Below are positions 28,918 through 37,310 of a stretch of DNA of 64,000 nucleotides, piece by piece; position 1 is the stretch's first letter, and every line of letters starts with the position of its first letter. The position numbers and the translations under genes are program-made. Under the pieces are notes generated by a model, which was given only the letters and a program-made list of their open reading frames with translations, made no database searches and was not told the DNA's origin. The DNA is taken from contig JAGAJO010000006.1 of the NCBI GenBank assembly GCA_017626015.1, positions 62,001 to 126,000 of the forward strand, in the 5' to 3' direction. This stretch comes from Ruminococcus sp. (GTDB taxonomy: Bacteria; Bacillota; Clostridia; Oscillospirales; Ruminococcaceae).

Positions 28918-30360
28918 TTATTGTGACACGTCCACATAGTATGCGGGATTTAAAATATATCCCTGATAGCGTATCTCAAAATGCAGATGATCTCCGGTGG
29001 AGAATCCGGTAGAACCCATTTTTCCGATAACGTCTCCCTGCTTGACCTTATCTCCGACTTCAACGTCTACCTCGGTAAGGTGTCCGTAAAGCGTGATAAA
29101 ATCGTTTCCGTGGTCTATTATCACATAATTTCCGTAGCCTCCGCCGCAGCCGCAGGATGCGCTTTTTCCGTAGTCATGAGGACAGGTCTCGCTGGCACGG
29201 ATAACCGTACCGGTCTCGCTTGCGTGTATCTCGCTGCCGTGAGGTCCCATAATGTCCATTCCCTGATGGTATGATCCCCACCTTGCGCCGACTCCCGAGG
29301 TGATGGTATATACTCCCGGAGCGGGCCATGCAAAGCTGTAAACAGGCTCGTCGTCCTCAAGCTTTTCTCCGTTTTTAAGACGTTCTCTGATCTCGTCGTG
29401 CAGCTCGGCAAGCCTTACGTCGGCAAGCGCCATGGTCGCCATGACCTCTTCGTCCCGTGCCGTGGTCACTGAGGAGGAGGATTTAAGTATTCCCGACAGA
29501 TCGCCCTGATACTGAGATTTCTCAAGGTCGAACGCTTCGTTTTCCTCTTTAAGCTCCTTCTGCTTTTCCTCCAGCTTTTTCTTGGTCTCCTCCGAGGACT
29601 GATAAAGCTCGTCCAGCTTTGCCTTTTCGGTTTCGTACTCGGCGTACTGCCTGTCAAATTCAGCCTGCTTGGCGTCAAGCTCCTTCTGCTTGCTTTCGTA
29701 CTGAGCCTTGAGCTTGTACAGATCGTCAAGCATTTTGTCATCGTGCTTTGCAACACGCTTGATAAGCTCCATTCTCATAAGTACGTCATAAAAGCTGTTG
29801 GATTCAAGAATAACTGTTGTATATGAATCCGTTCCGGCAATGTACATTGCCCTCAGCCTTTTTTTCAGACCCTCAACGCCGTCGCTTATGTCTGCGGCAG
29901 TGGCGTCAAGCTCTCGTTTGTTAGTGCTGATCTCCATTTCAAGGGCGGTCATATAGCCGTTGAGAACTTCGATCTTATCGTTGAGTGCGTCGATTTTTTT
30001 CAGTAGTATCGTCTGCTTTCTTTCTTCGTCCTTGATCTGAGAGTCAGCCTGAGACATTTCGTCCTCAAGCTCCGCCTGCTCCTGAGCTATTTCTCTCAGC
30101 CTTTCCGCATATACGGTTATGTCGTAGCTTGGCAGCGGTTCCTCAACGTCGTTTATCCCGTTGCCGTTTTCGTCTATCATACTGCTGTCCGAACCGCTGG
30201 CTGTCTGCTCCGTATTTTCCTGACCGTCCATAACATAGTCTGAACTGTCAAAGTCTGCATTGACGGAAGTGCAGTTAAGTCCGCTTCCCGCAGCGCCTGA
30301 CGTTATTATGACCGCCGCAGCGCACGCAAGAATTTCTTTTAAGCCAAAACGCTTACTCAT
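28918..30360 (-). CDS. Coiled-coil M23 peptidoglycan endopeptidase (EnvC/PcsB-like), paralog 2
   Basis: A 480-residue secreted murein hydrolase. An N-terminal hydrophobic signal (about 8-30) is followed by a long coiled coil (about 70-310) rich in Glu, Lys and Gln heptads. The C-terminal LytM/M23 zinc domain has HQGMD with the first ligands and HLHFE at the last, and GYGNYVIIDHG between them. A Cys-containing loop CPHDYG...CGCGGGYG sits inside the domain in both paralogs here. The coiled-coil part resembles proteins that FtsEX holds inactive at the septum, and ftsEX lies just upstream. AGGAG precedes ATG by 12 nt. Confidence 0.92.
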   Translation of the reverse strand: MSKRFGLKEILACAAAVIITSGAAGSGLNCTSVNADFDSSDYVMDGQENTEQTASGSDSSMIDENGNGINDVEEPLPSYDITVYAERLREIAQEQAELEDEMSQADSQIKDEERKQTILLKKIDALNDKIEVLNGYMTALEMEISTNKRELDATAADISDGVEGLKKRLRAMYIAGTDSYTTVILESNSFYDVLMRMELIKRVAKHDDKMLDDLYKLKAQYESKQKELDAKQAEFDRQYAEYETEKAKLDELYQSSEETKKKLEEKQKELKEENEAFDLEKSQYQGDLSGILKSSSSVTTARDEEVMATMALADVRLAELHDEIRERLKNGEKLEDDEPVYSFAWPAPGVYTITSGVGARWGSYHQGMDIMGPHGSEIHASETGTVIRASETCPHDYGKSASCGCGGGYGNYVIIDHGNDFITLYGHLTEVDVEVGDKVKQGDVIGKMGSTGFSTGDHLHFEIRYQGYILNPAYYVDVSQ

Positions 30361-30385
30361 AGAAAAAAATTACTCCTTTTGATTA

Positions 30386-30554
30386 AGGCAATACCGCACA
30401 ACCATTGTGTGCGTATTGCGCAGTCAGATTTTTCGTCAGATTGCCTGAATCCGACGCAGGCATACTAGCGTATGTCAAGGAGGATTTGGGTAATCTGACG
30501 GGAAAGCAGCAAGCAAGACGTACACAAAGCCGTCAGGCGGTGGCTGTGCTTAAG
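30386..30554 (+). repeat. MITE-like interspersed repeat family B, copy 2 (about 168 bp)
   Basis: Starts CAATACCGCACAACCA and ends GGTGGCTGTGCTTAAG, with imperfect inverted ends. The inside folds as a long hairpin: CGTCAGATTGCCTGAATCC pairs with GGATTTGGGTAATCTGACG. It is inserted between the two M23 genes, 6-8 bp after the stop of the upstream one. Confidence 0.9.
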
Positions 30555-30559
30555 GGCGA

Positions 30560-32038
30560 TCAAACGTAGTCCGAGGGATTGACCGCAACGCCGTTTATCC
30601 TGATCTCAAAGTGCAGGTGGTCGCCTGTGGAATGTCCCGTTGATCCGATAGGACCGAGTACGTCTCCCTTTTCGACGTGCTGACCCTGCTTGACTGTGAT
30701 GCCCTGTGAATGACCGTACAAAGTCCAGTAGCCGTTTCCGTGGTCGATGATACAGTAATTTCCGTATCCGCCGCCGCATCCGCACGAGTAATTTTTACCG
30801 TAATCATGCGGGCAGGTGTTGCTCACAAGTATGACGGTACCAGAAGCGGATGCGCAGATGTTCGCACCTCTTATTCCGGGCGACCAGATGTCGATGCCCT
30901 TGTGGTATGCGCCCCATCTCCAGCCTACGCCGTATGAGATATGGTAAAATCCCGGTACAGGCCATGTGAACATGGACTTTTCGTTATAGTTGTAATCGCT
31001 GTTGTTGGTGGAGGTCTGATTGCCCGTGGTATTTCCGCCGCTGTTTGACGGCTGTGAGCTTCCGGTGTTGTTTCCGGAGCTGCTTCCGGTATTCTGCTGC
31101 TGCTGGGCAAGCTGCTGCTGCTTTTTTATCTCTTCCTGACGCTTGCGCTCCTCTTCCTCAGCCTTTTTCCGGGCTTCCTCTTCCTTTTTCTTGATAGCCT
31201 CCTGCTCCTTGTAAAGCTTCTGGAGCTGTGCTTCAAATTCTTCCTCTTCCTTCAGAATGTCATTCTTATTTCCCTCGTAAAGAGCCTTATCGGCTGCAAG
31301 CTTATCAAGATTAGCCTGGCTCTCGTCAAAGAGGATCTCAAGCTTTTCCTTCTGCTTTTTATGAGCCTCCTCCTGCTCCTGAAGATCTGCCTTGTTCTTT
31401 TCAAGCTTGGCTTTTTCCTCGTTCAGGGCGACCTCGTCAGCCTCATACTGTTTTTTCAGGCTTATAAGATTGTCGATCATTCCGTCGTCATGCTCCGCAA
31501 CTCTTTTGACCAGCTCGATCTTCATAAGCATATCGTAAAAATCCGTTGCGCCTATGAGAATATCCGAATAGGAATTGCTGCCGGAGACATACATTGTGCG
31601 AAGTCTCGACTTGAAGTCGGCAACGCCCGTTTCGATCTCCTGCCTTTTCTCCTCGATCTGTGCGGACTTTTCCTCGATAGAATCCTCCAGAACTCCGATA
31701 TCCTCGTTAAGGGAGACGATAGACGTCTCCAATGTGTAGATAGTCTCCTGCACAGTGGAGATCTGCTCCTCGATAGCAGCCTGATTTTCCTCCTCGGCGT
31801 ATATGTCGTTCTTGGTGTCATCGATCTTCTTGTCAAGCTCCTGCTGTTTTTTCTCCAGCTCTGTAAGCTTGTTTTTTGTGTCGGAAATTTCTTTTTTGGT
31901 TTTGGTCATCTCTGTGCTTTCAGCGGAGGCGGTCTCAGTGTTGACCGCTACCGAACCGTTGCCTGCCAGCACCGTCATAGCAATGATAACGGCTGCCGAA
32001 CACGCCAGCACCCTTTTAAATGCAGATATTCTGTTCAC
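30560..32038 (-). CDS. Coiled-coil M23 peptidoglycan endopeptidase (EnvC/PcsB-like), paralog 1
   Basis: A 492-residue secreted murein hydrolase. A signal/TM segment (about 8-30) precedes a long coiled coil (about 45-310; SDTKNKLTELEKKQQELDKK type). A Gln/Ser/Asn/Gly-rich flexible linker (about 315-360) leads to the C-terminal M23 domain with HKGID, CPHDYG...CGCGGGYG and HLHFEIR. It starts at a GTG 7 nt after GGAGG; the Met 11 codons upstream has no ribosome site. It lies downstream of ftsEX on the same strand, the known partner complex of such hydrolases, and is a paralog of the next gene, which lacks the linker. Confidence 0.93.
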   Translation of the reverse strand: MNRISAFKRVLACSAAVIIAMTVLAGNGSVAVNTETASAESTEMTKTKKEISDTKNKLTELEKKQQELDKKIDDTKNDIYAEEENQAAIEEQISTVQETIYTLETSIVSLNEDIGVLEDSIEEKSAQIEEKRQEIETGVADFKSRLRTMYVSGSNSYSDILIGATDFYDMLMKIELVKRVAEHDDGMIDNLISLKKQYEADEVALNEEKAKLEKNKADLQEQEEAHKKQKEKLEILFDESQANLDKLAADKALYEGNKNDILKEEEEFEAQLQKLYKEQEAIKKKEEEARKKAEEEERKRQEEIKKQQQLAQQQQNTGSSSGNNTGSSQPSNSGGNTTGNQTSTNNSDYNYNEKSMFTWPVPGFYHISYGVGWRWGAYHKGIDIWSPGIRGANICASASGTVILVSNTCPHDYGKNYSCGCGGGYGNYCIIDHGNGYWTLYGHSQGITVKQGQHVEKGDVLGPIGSTGHSTGDHLHFEIRINGVAVNPSDYV

Positions 32039-32123
32039 GTCAAATCCTCCGTCAAGATACGTTTGCGGCATTTTTCTGTATCTTTAAGCCGCATGATTTT
32101 TACACTTTGCTTCTTAAAATCAG

Positions 32124-32157
32124 CGGCAGAAAGCAGGTGTTCACCTATTCTCTGCCG
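32124..32157 (-). other. Two-part inverted repeat between ftsX and the M23 gene
   Basis: CGGCAGA...TCTGCCG outer arms enclose AGGTG/CACCT. There is no strong T-run on the minus strand (TGATTTTAAG further on). It could be a partial terminator or an mRNA-processing hairpin. Confidence 0.55.
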
Positions 32158-32174
32158 TTTGTGCTGTCAAAAAA

Positions 32175-33080
32175 TTAAACTCTGAGATGCTTGCCTGTGC
32201 TTATTGAGGTTCCCACAGCTCCGATAAGTGCGCCTGCCACCAGATATGAAACGCTTACGGGCAGCAGAAGATCGTCAAATGAATAAAGGTTCTGCATACC
32301 TAGAATGCTCCATATGCCGAAGGTGTCGTTGAAAATGTTGTAAACTCCCTCGTATGCAAATTTGGTAAGCAGCAATGCGCATCCGGCGGCTGCCACTCCC
32401 ACGATCATGCCCTCTATAAAGAACGGTATCCTGATAAAGGAGTTGGTAGCGCCAACATATTTCATAATATTGATCTCTTTGCGTCTTGCAAAAACGCTTG
32501 CTCTCGTTGTGTTTGAGATGATGATAAGCGAAACCACCACCAGCGCCAGAACAACGGCGAACGCCACTATCGAGAATATCCTTCTGATATTTATAAGGAT
32601 ATCGGCAAACGCTGTAGGCGACTGGGTAGACTCTACAAAATCAAATGTTTCGATCTGTGTAGTGGTATCGTTCATTATCTGAATGTCCTTTACCGTCAGC
32701 TTGTATGTATCCGGCAGCGGGTTATCGTCCGCATACTGGAAAAAGTCCTTCTCCTCTTCGGTCATTCCCTTCAGCATATTCTGCCATGCTTCTTCCTTGG
32801 TGTAAAGGGAGACCGTATTTACGTTTGGTATGCTGTGGAGCTTTTCCTCCAGAGCCGCCATATCGGAATCGCTTGCGCCGTCCTTTACGATAACGACGAT
32901 CTCGCTCTGATCCTCTATGCCGCCGATAACTCTGGTAAGGCTTATTGCCGTCAGGCAGGATATACCTACCATTAAAAGAGATACCAGAAGTATGCAAAAG
33001 GAAGCGAAGGTCATCATTTTGTTTTTCCAGATCCCTTTAAAGCCCTGCCCCACAAGGTATTTTGCACTACTTGCTTTCAT
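32175..33080 (-). CDS. ftsX: Cell-division permease-like protein FtsX
   Basis: A 301-residue membrane protein with the FtsX topology: TM1 at about 22-44, an extracellular domain of about 125 residues (IEDQSEIVVIVKDG...), then three TM segments (about 170-295). Together with FtsE it forms the FtsEX complex, which passes ATP-driven movement to septal peptidoglycan hydrolases. GGAGG is 5 nt before ATG, within the end of ftsE; the two genes overlap by 14 nt. The two M23 proteins downstream are its probable clients. Confidence 0.95.
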   Translation of the reverse strand: MKASSAKYLVGQGFKGIWKNKMMTFASFCILLVSLLMVGISCLTAISLTRVIGGIEDQSEIVVIVKDGASDSDMAALEEKLHSIPNVNTVSLYTKEEAWQNMLKGMTEEEKDFFQYADDNPLPDTYKLTVKDIQIMNDTTTQIETFDFVESTQSPTAFADILINIRRIFSIVAFAVVLALVVVSLIIISNTTRASVFARRKEINIMKYVGATNSFIRIPFFIEGMIVGVAAAGCALLLTKFAYEGVYNIFNDTFGIWSILGMQNLYSFDDLLLPVSVSYLVAGALIGAVGTSISTGKHLRV

Positions 33081-33756
33081 TTGAACCTCCTATTACCTCG
33101 TCAAAGGCTATGCTGCCTTTATTGATGTTGATTATCCTTCCTCCGAAGTAACGTACAAGGTCATGCTCGTGGGTGACCATAAGTATGGTCGTGCCGCACT
33201 CGTTTATGCCCTTGAGAAGCTCCACTATTTCATATGAAAGCTCGGGATCGATGTTTCCCGTAGGCTCGTCCGCAATAATAAGCTTAGGATCGTTCACCAG
33301 CGCTCTGGCAAGAGCCACACGCTGCTGCTCGCCGCCTGAAAGCTCTGTGGGATAGCATTTTGCCTTTTTTGAAAGTCCGACAAGGCTTATTACATAGGGG
33401 ACACGGCTCCTTATGTATTTAGCCGGAGCGTCGATTACTCTCAGAACAAACGCCACGTTTTCGTATACCGTCATTGTGGGGATAAGTCTGAAATCCTGGA
33501 ATACCACGCCGATAGTCCTTCTGAGCGCAGGGATCTTTCCTCTTCTTAGCTTTTTAAGATTAAAACCGTTTACAAGTACCGTACCGCTTGTGGCGTCTAT
33601 TTCTTTAAGCACAAGCTTTATGAGAGTGGATTTTCCCGCTCCCGACGGTCCTACGACGAATGCAAAGTCGCCGTCGTTGATCTTAAGATTAACATTGTTG
33701 AGTGCGTCCACGCCGCTTGACGAATAGGTCACGGACACATCTTTAAATTCTACCAA
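33067..33756 (-). CDS. ftsE: Cell-division ATP-binding protein FtsE
   Basis: A 229-residue ABC ATPase. Walker A GPSGAGKS is at 36-43, the signature LSGGEQQ at 139-145, Walker B IIADEP at about 160-165, and the H-loop VTHEHD is near the C-terminus. It couples ATP hydrolysis to FtsX. It starts at a TTG 8 nt after AAGGCGGTG, and MVEFKDVSVTY is the usual family N-terminus. It is first in the ftsEX-M23-M23 unit. Confidence 0.96.
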   Translation of the reverse strand: MVEFKDVSVTYSSSGVDALNNVNLKINDGDFAFVVGPSGAGKSTLIKLVLKEIDATSGTVLVNGFNLKKLRRGKIPALRRTIGVVFQDFRLIPTMTVYENVAFVLRVIDAPAKYIRSRVPYVISLVGLSKKAKCYPTELSGGEQQRVALARALVNDPKLIIADEPTGNIDPELSYEIVELLKGINECGTTILMVTHEHDLVRYFGGRIININKGSIAFDEVIGGSNESK

Positions 33757-33810
33757 AATTTTACACCGCCTTATAATATAGGGGGAGCTACGCCCCCGCT
33801 TTCAGGCGCC

Positions 33811-34896
33811 TCAGAACTTAACGGGATTAGCCGATAGGTATTTCTTGACCATAAGTGCGATCTTAAAGATGATAGCATGGTCAAATTCTCTGAGATCAAG
33901 TCCTGTAAGCTTTTTGATCTTTTCAAGTCTGTACACAAGGGTATTTCTGTGTACGAACAGCTTTCTTGAGGTTTCGGAAACGTTAAGGTTGTTTTCAAAG
34001 AACTTCTGGATAGTGAAAAGCGTTTCGTGATCCAGCGACTCGATAGAGCCTTTCTTGAAGACTTCCTTCAGAAACGTTTCGCAGAGGGTAGTGGGGAGAT
34101 GATATATAAGTCTTGCGATACCCAGATTGTCATATGAAACGATATTCTTGTCGGTATCGAAAACCTTTCCCACTTCAAGAGCGATCTGAGCCTCCTTGAA
34201 GGAACGTGCCAGATCCTTTACTCCCTCGATGACCGTACCTATACCTACGTTCACACGGGTATAGAACTCGCTGGAGAGGGTGTCTGAGATGGAGCGTGCA
34301 AGCTTTTCGAGATCCTTGGATTCAACGCCTGCCGCAACCTCCTTTACAAGCACGATATCAGACTCGGTGATGTTGAACACAAAGTCCTTGTTTTTATCGG
34401 GGAAAAGGTTCTGTATTACGTCGTAAGCCGATACGTCGTTGGAGGAAACTATCCTTATAAGAAGGACCACTCTTGAGATATCCGCACTGAAATGCAGCTC
34501 TCTCGCCTTGACATGGACATCGCCCGGCAGGACGTTATCCAGCACGACATTTTTTATGAAGTTGTTTCTGTCGTATTTTTCGTCGTAGTACTGCTTGATG
34601 CTTGAAAGGGTTATAGCGAGTATGCTGGCGTATTTTGCCGCAACCTCGTCCGTGCCTTCCACAAAAACGGCATAGTCCGGCTTCATATGAGCGCCGAAAG
34701 GCTTATAGGTGTATCCGTCACGTACAAATATATCGTGGGAGTCTCCCAAATCCAGCGATACAAATTCGTTCGTGGTGCCGACCTGTGCCAGCTCCGAGCA
34801 GGCAATAATGGTTGCGGTTTCGTCGATGACGCCGATTACGCAGTCAATTGTGTCACGCATCTGATGAACAACGCTTTGAAATAATCTGTTTGACAT
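33811..34896 (-). CDS. CdaR/PucR-type transcriptional regulator
   Basis: A 361-residue regulator. The C-terminal PucR-type helix-turn-helix is at residues 306-335 (VSETSRKLFVHRNTLVYRLE), preceded by a GGDEF-like regulatory fold (about 140-290) and an N-terminal sensory half. This is the CdaR/PucR layout, whose members respond to sugar acids or purines; the effector here is unknown. It has a good sigma-A promoter and stands between ftsEX and ptsH without obvious metabolic targets. A weak GC hairpin (plus 33780-33797) follows its stop. Confidence 0.88.
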   Translation of the reverse strand: MSNRLFQSVVHQMRDTIDCVIGVIDETATIIACSELAQVGTTNEFVSLDLGDSHDIFVRDGYTYKPFGAHMKPDYAVFVEGTDEVAAKYASILAITLSSIKQYYDEKYDRNNFIKNVVLDNVLPGDVHVKARELHFSADISRVVLLIRIVSSNDVSAYDVIQNLFPDKNKDFVFNITESDIVLVKEVAAGVESKDLEKLARSISDTLSSEFYTRVNVGIGTVIEGVKDLARSFKEAQIALEVGKVFDTDKNIVSYDNLGIARLIYHLPTTLCETFLKEVFKKGSIESLDHETLFTIQKFFENNLNVSETSRKLFVHRNTLVYRLEKIKKLTGLDLREFDHAIIFKIALMVKKYLSANPVKF

Positions 34897-35022
34897 AAGT
34901 TATTCCCCTCTACTTGCAATTATTAACATTTTTTTGACGCAGCCCGCTGTATGCCGCATTTCTGCCGGATATTCCGGACAGACGGGCAGAACCGTTACGG
35001 GGCTATACGTCCGCTTACTATA

Positions 35023-35051
35023 ATTATAACAAAAAATGCTGAATTTTGCAA
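35023..35051 (-). promoter_or_regulatory. Sigma-A promoter of the CdaR-type regulator
   Basis: On minus: TTGCAA (plus 35046-35051), a 17-bp spacer, TATAAT (plus 35023-35028). Confidence 0.85.
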
Positions 35052-35296
35052 GTGTTTTATAGTAAAAAGTGCAAAAAAGCAAAAAAACTTTTTACCGGAC
35101 GATCAGACGGTTACAAATACGCCTAATGTATTACAAATTGTAACATATTTTTTTGCTGAATGTGTGAACATATTGTTAAATTACTTTGCTTATTGTGAAA
35201 TATACACAAAATATGCCAGTATATATTCTACACAGAGTAATCAAATTGTAACTTTTTACTGCATATGCTGTATATTTTATGTATTTTTACAGAAAG

Positions 35297-35326
35297 TAAA
35301 AAAAGACCGCCGCGCTTGCAGCGATC
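35297..35326 (-). terminator. Terminator of ptsH
   Basis: On minus: GATCGCTGC/GCGGCGGTC, a 9-bp stem (two G-U) with an AAGC loop, then a T-run. Confidence 0.88.
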
Positions 35327-35358
35327 CCTTTAACATAAATTATAAAGAAACAGTACGA

Positions 35359-35631
35359 TTATCTGGCATCCTCAGAGAAACCGCTGTCTACGAGATCTAC
35401 AAGACCCTTTACCGCAGCTTCCTCGTCAACGCCGTCAGCGATGATCTTGATAGTCGTGCCGCCGACGATACCCAGCGAAAGAATGCCGAGAAGACTCTTG
35501 GCGTTTACTCTTCTGTCTTCCTTCTCGATCCAGATCGAAGATTTGAATTCGTTTGCCTTCTGGATGAAGAACGTAGCCGGACGAGCGTGAAGACCTACCT
35601 GGTTCTGAACAACAACCGTATTCTGTAACAT
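35359..35631 (-). CDS. ptsH: HPr family phosphocarrier protein
   Basis: A 90-residue cytoplasmic phosphocarrier. The PEP/enzyme I phosphorylation site His15 lies in GLHARPA and the regulatory Ser46 in NAKSLLGI, both at the canonical Gram-positive positions, so it can serve both in sugar transport and in HPr kinase/CcpA catabolite control. It is monocistronic with its own promoter and terminator; no enzyme I, EII or hprK is in the window. GGAGAG precedes ATG. The leader is about 115 nt long. Confidence 0.95.
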   Translation of the reverse strand: MLQNTVVVQNQVGLHARPATFFIQKANEFKSSIWIEKEDRRVNAKSLLGILSLGIVGGTTIKIIADGVDEEAAVKGLVDLVDSGFSEDAR

Positions 35632-35750
35632 AAAAATCTCTCCATTCCAAATATATAAAATACTTCAGATTTTTCAATTAAACAAGGCGTGAGACCATTG
35701 CTTTGACCGTGAGCGTTCAGGTCCTGCTGTCCGTTTAATTTGATAAACAT

Positions 35751-35779
35751 ATTATACCCGACAAAATTCGTTAAGTCAA
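35751..35779 (-). promoter_or_regulatory. Sigma-A promoter of ptsH
   Basis: On minus: TTGACT (plus 35774-35779), a 17-bp spacer, TATAAT (plus 35751-35756). It leaves a leader of about 115 nt. Confidence 0.9.
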
Positions 35780-35920
35780 CGCAAAATTTAAACAAAGCGT
35801 ATTTTACGGCTTGATTTTCGTTCAAAATGACTACAATGGGGCAACAATTGCAATGAATTTTATGCACTGCGACGGAACTTATATCTGTTTTGTATCAGTT
35901 TGTACAAAATCTTTTAACAT

Positions 35921-36688
35921 TTATGGTTGTTCTGACGAGCATTGCGCCCCTTCAACTTCGTCAATTTTCACAGCTTTGTGAATTATAGCCAAATCTTCTT
36001 CCGAAAGATCGGCTCTTTCAAGCAGCTCGGGACGTTTCTTAAGGGTGTTGAGCAATGCCTGCTCGTGTCTCCACCGGAGGATATTTGCGTGATGTCCTGA
36101 CAGCAGAACAGGCGGGACAGTCCTGCCGTGCCAGATCTCGGGGCGGGTATACTGAGGGTATTCAAGCAGACCGCTGTAATGACTTTCGTCCTCGTAGCAG
36201 CCGGGGCGGGAGAGTGTACCCTCCAGCATACGCACTATGCAGTCCACAAGGATAAGGGCGGGCAGCTCGCCTCCGGTAAGAACATAGTCGCCTACGGATA
36301 TTTCCTCGTCCACGATCTCCTCGATGATCCTTTCGTCCACGCCCTCATAGTGCCCGCATAATATAAATATGCTGTCGAGCCGGGAAAGTTCCGCAGCCCG
36401 CTGCTGGGTCAGCGTTTTTCCCTGGGGGGACATATAGATGACATGAGGCTTCGGTCTGCCCTCGGTGACGGCAGTGAAGCAGTTATAGATCGGGTCGCAC
36501 TGCATGAGCATTCCCTTTTGCTCGCTGTACGGGGTATCGTCAACACGGCGGTGCTTATCAAGGGTATAATCTCTTATATTGTGGCAGGCGACCGTGAAAA
36601 TATTCCTTTCCCTTGCTCTTCCCACAACGCTTTGTGAAAGATAATTTTCCAGCATTTCGGGGAAAAGCGTAGCTATATCTATATTCAT
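35921..36688 (-). CDS. trmD: tRNA (guanine-N1)-methyltransferase TrmD
   Basis: A 255-residue SPOUT methyltransferase that makes m1G37 in tRNAs to prevent frameshifting. The N-terminal knot domain has the FILCGHYEGVDERI and SVGDYVLTGGELPA segments (the SAM-binding trefoil knot); the C-terminal helical domain follows a linker (SRPGCYEDESHY...). The length is normal. It overlaps rimM by 4 nt (ATGA), the standard partner in ribosome and tRNA maturation operons; rpsP and rplS are not adjacent here. Confidence 0.97.
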   Translation of the reverse strand: MNIDIATLFPEMLENYLSQSVVGRARERNIFTVACHNIRDYTLDKHRRVDDTPYSEQKGMLMQCDPIYNCFTAVTEGRPKPHVIYMSPQGKTLTQQRAAELSRLDSIFILCGHYEGVDERIIEEIVDEEISVGDYVLTGGELPALILVDCIVRMLEGTLSRPGCYEDESHYSGLLEYPQYTRPEIWHGRTVPPVLLSGHHANILRWRHEQALLNTLKKRPELLERADLSEEDLAIIHKAVKIDEVEGAQCSSEQP

Positions 36689-37203
36689 CTGACTTCCTCC
36701 GTATCGTCGAAAAGCCCTTGAAGGGGAGTTATTTTCATTATCCCGCCGGCTATATCAGTTTCGGCAACCACCTGCGGGATAGCGGGGATATAATAGGTTT
36801 TTCCGTCGCCGCTTTTTATATGGTATACGTCGTTGGCTCCGGTCTGGGAGACCTCGGTAAGCTCTCCGTAGATCCTGCCGCTGTCTGCGTCCACCACACT
36901 GAGACCGATAAGATCCTGCACGAAATAGCAGCCGTCCTCAAGCTCCACATCGTTTCTGTCGATATAAAGTATCCTGTTGCGGAGCTTCTGGGCTTCCTCC
37001 ACAGAATCGACGCCTTTTATTTTCATTACCACAATATTTTTTGCTGTACGGGAGCTTTCGATCTCCACTGCCGTGCCGCTTTTATAATAAAGTGTGTCGA
37101 ATCCGCACAGAAAGTCCGTCGTATCGCACCACGGCTGGACCTTTACCTCGCCTTTAAGACCAAATACGGAAACAATTTTTCCCGCCTCCAGAAATCTGTT
37201 CAT
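36685..37203 (-). CDS. rimM: Ribosome maturation factor RimM
   Basis: A 172-residue protein that assists 30S head assembly by binding S19. N-terminal RimM domain (AGKIVSVFGLKGEVKVQPW) and C-terminal PRC barrel (YFVQDLIGLSVVDAD... and YYIPAIPQVV). GGAGG precedes ATG. It is first in the rimM-trmD unit, with a clear promoter. Confidence 0.96.
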   Translation of the reverse strand: MNRFLEAGKIVSVFGLKGEVKVQPWCDTTDFLCGFDTLYYKSGTAVEIESSRTAKNIVVMKIKGVDSVEEAQKLRNRILYIDRNDVELEDGCYFVQDLIGLSVVDADSGRIYGELTEVSQTGANDVYHIKSGDGKTYYIPAIPQVVAETDIAGGIMKITPLQGLFDDTEEVR

Positions 37204-37236
37204 ATGAACGTTACCTCCGACATTTTTTCTGAATAT

Positions 37237-37265
37237 ATTTTAGCACAACATTTAAAATAAGTCAA
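37237..37265 (-). promoter_or_regulatory. Sigma-A promoter of rimM-trmD
   Basis: On minus: TTGACT (plus 37260-37265), a 17-bp spacer, TAAAAT (plus 37237-37242), 34 bp before the start codon. Confidence 0.86.
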
Positions 37266-37310
37266 ACATGAGTCAAACGGATAAGCAAAAGCACACATAT
37301 TATTGGCTCG

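Larger units (their letters stand above)
34897..35358. other. AT-rich regulatory intergenic region (460 bp)
   Basis: Holds the promoter of the CdaR-type gene (35023-35051), the ptsH terminator (35297-35326), and in between an AT-rich stretch with several GTTACAAAT / TTGTAAC strings: about 35110, a palindrome TTACAAATTGTAA at 35132-35144, and about 35244. No gene is seen; a plus-strand frame here is AT-rich read-through. Confidence 0.6.

Noticed and set aside
31080-31130. CTG-rich repeat as a possible microsatellite or CRISPR-like array
   Set aside because: It encodes the Gln-rich linker of the M23 protein; no spacer/repeat periodicity. No CRISPR array was seen in the window.
31361-32185. 274-codon plus-strand, leucine-rich frame that looks like a membrane protein
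   Set aside because: It is the antisense of the Glu/Lys coiled coil of the M23 protein, which reads as Leu/Phe/Ser on the other strand.
34951-35628. 225-codon plus-strand frame across the CdaR-ptsH region
   Set aside because: It runs through an AT-rich regulatory region, a terminator and the ptsH gene in antisense; no ribosome site.
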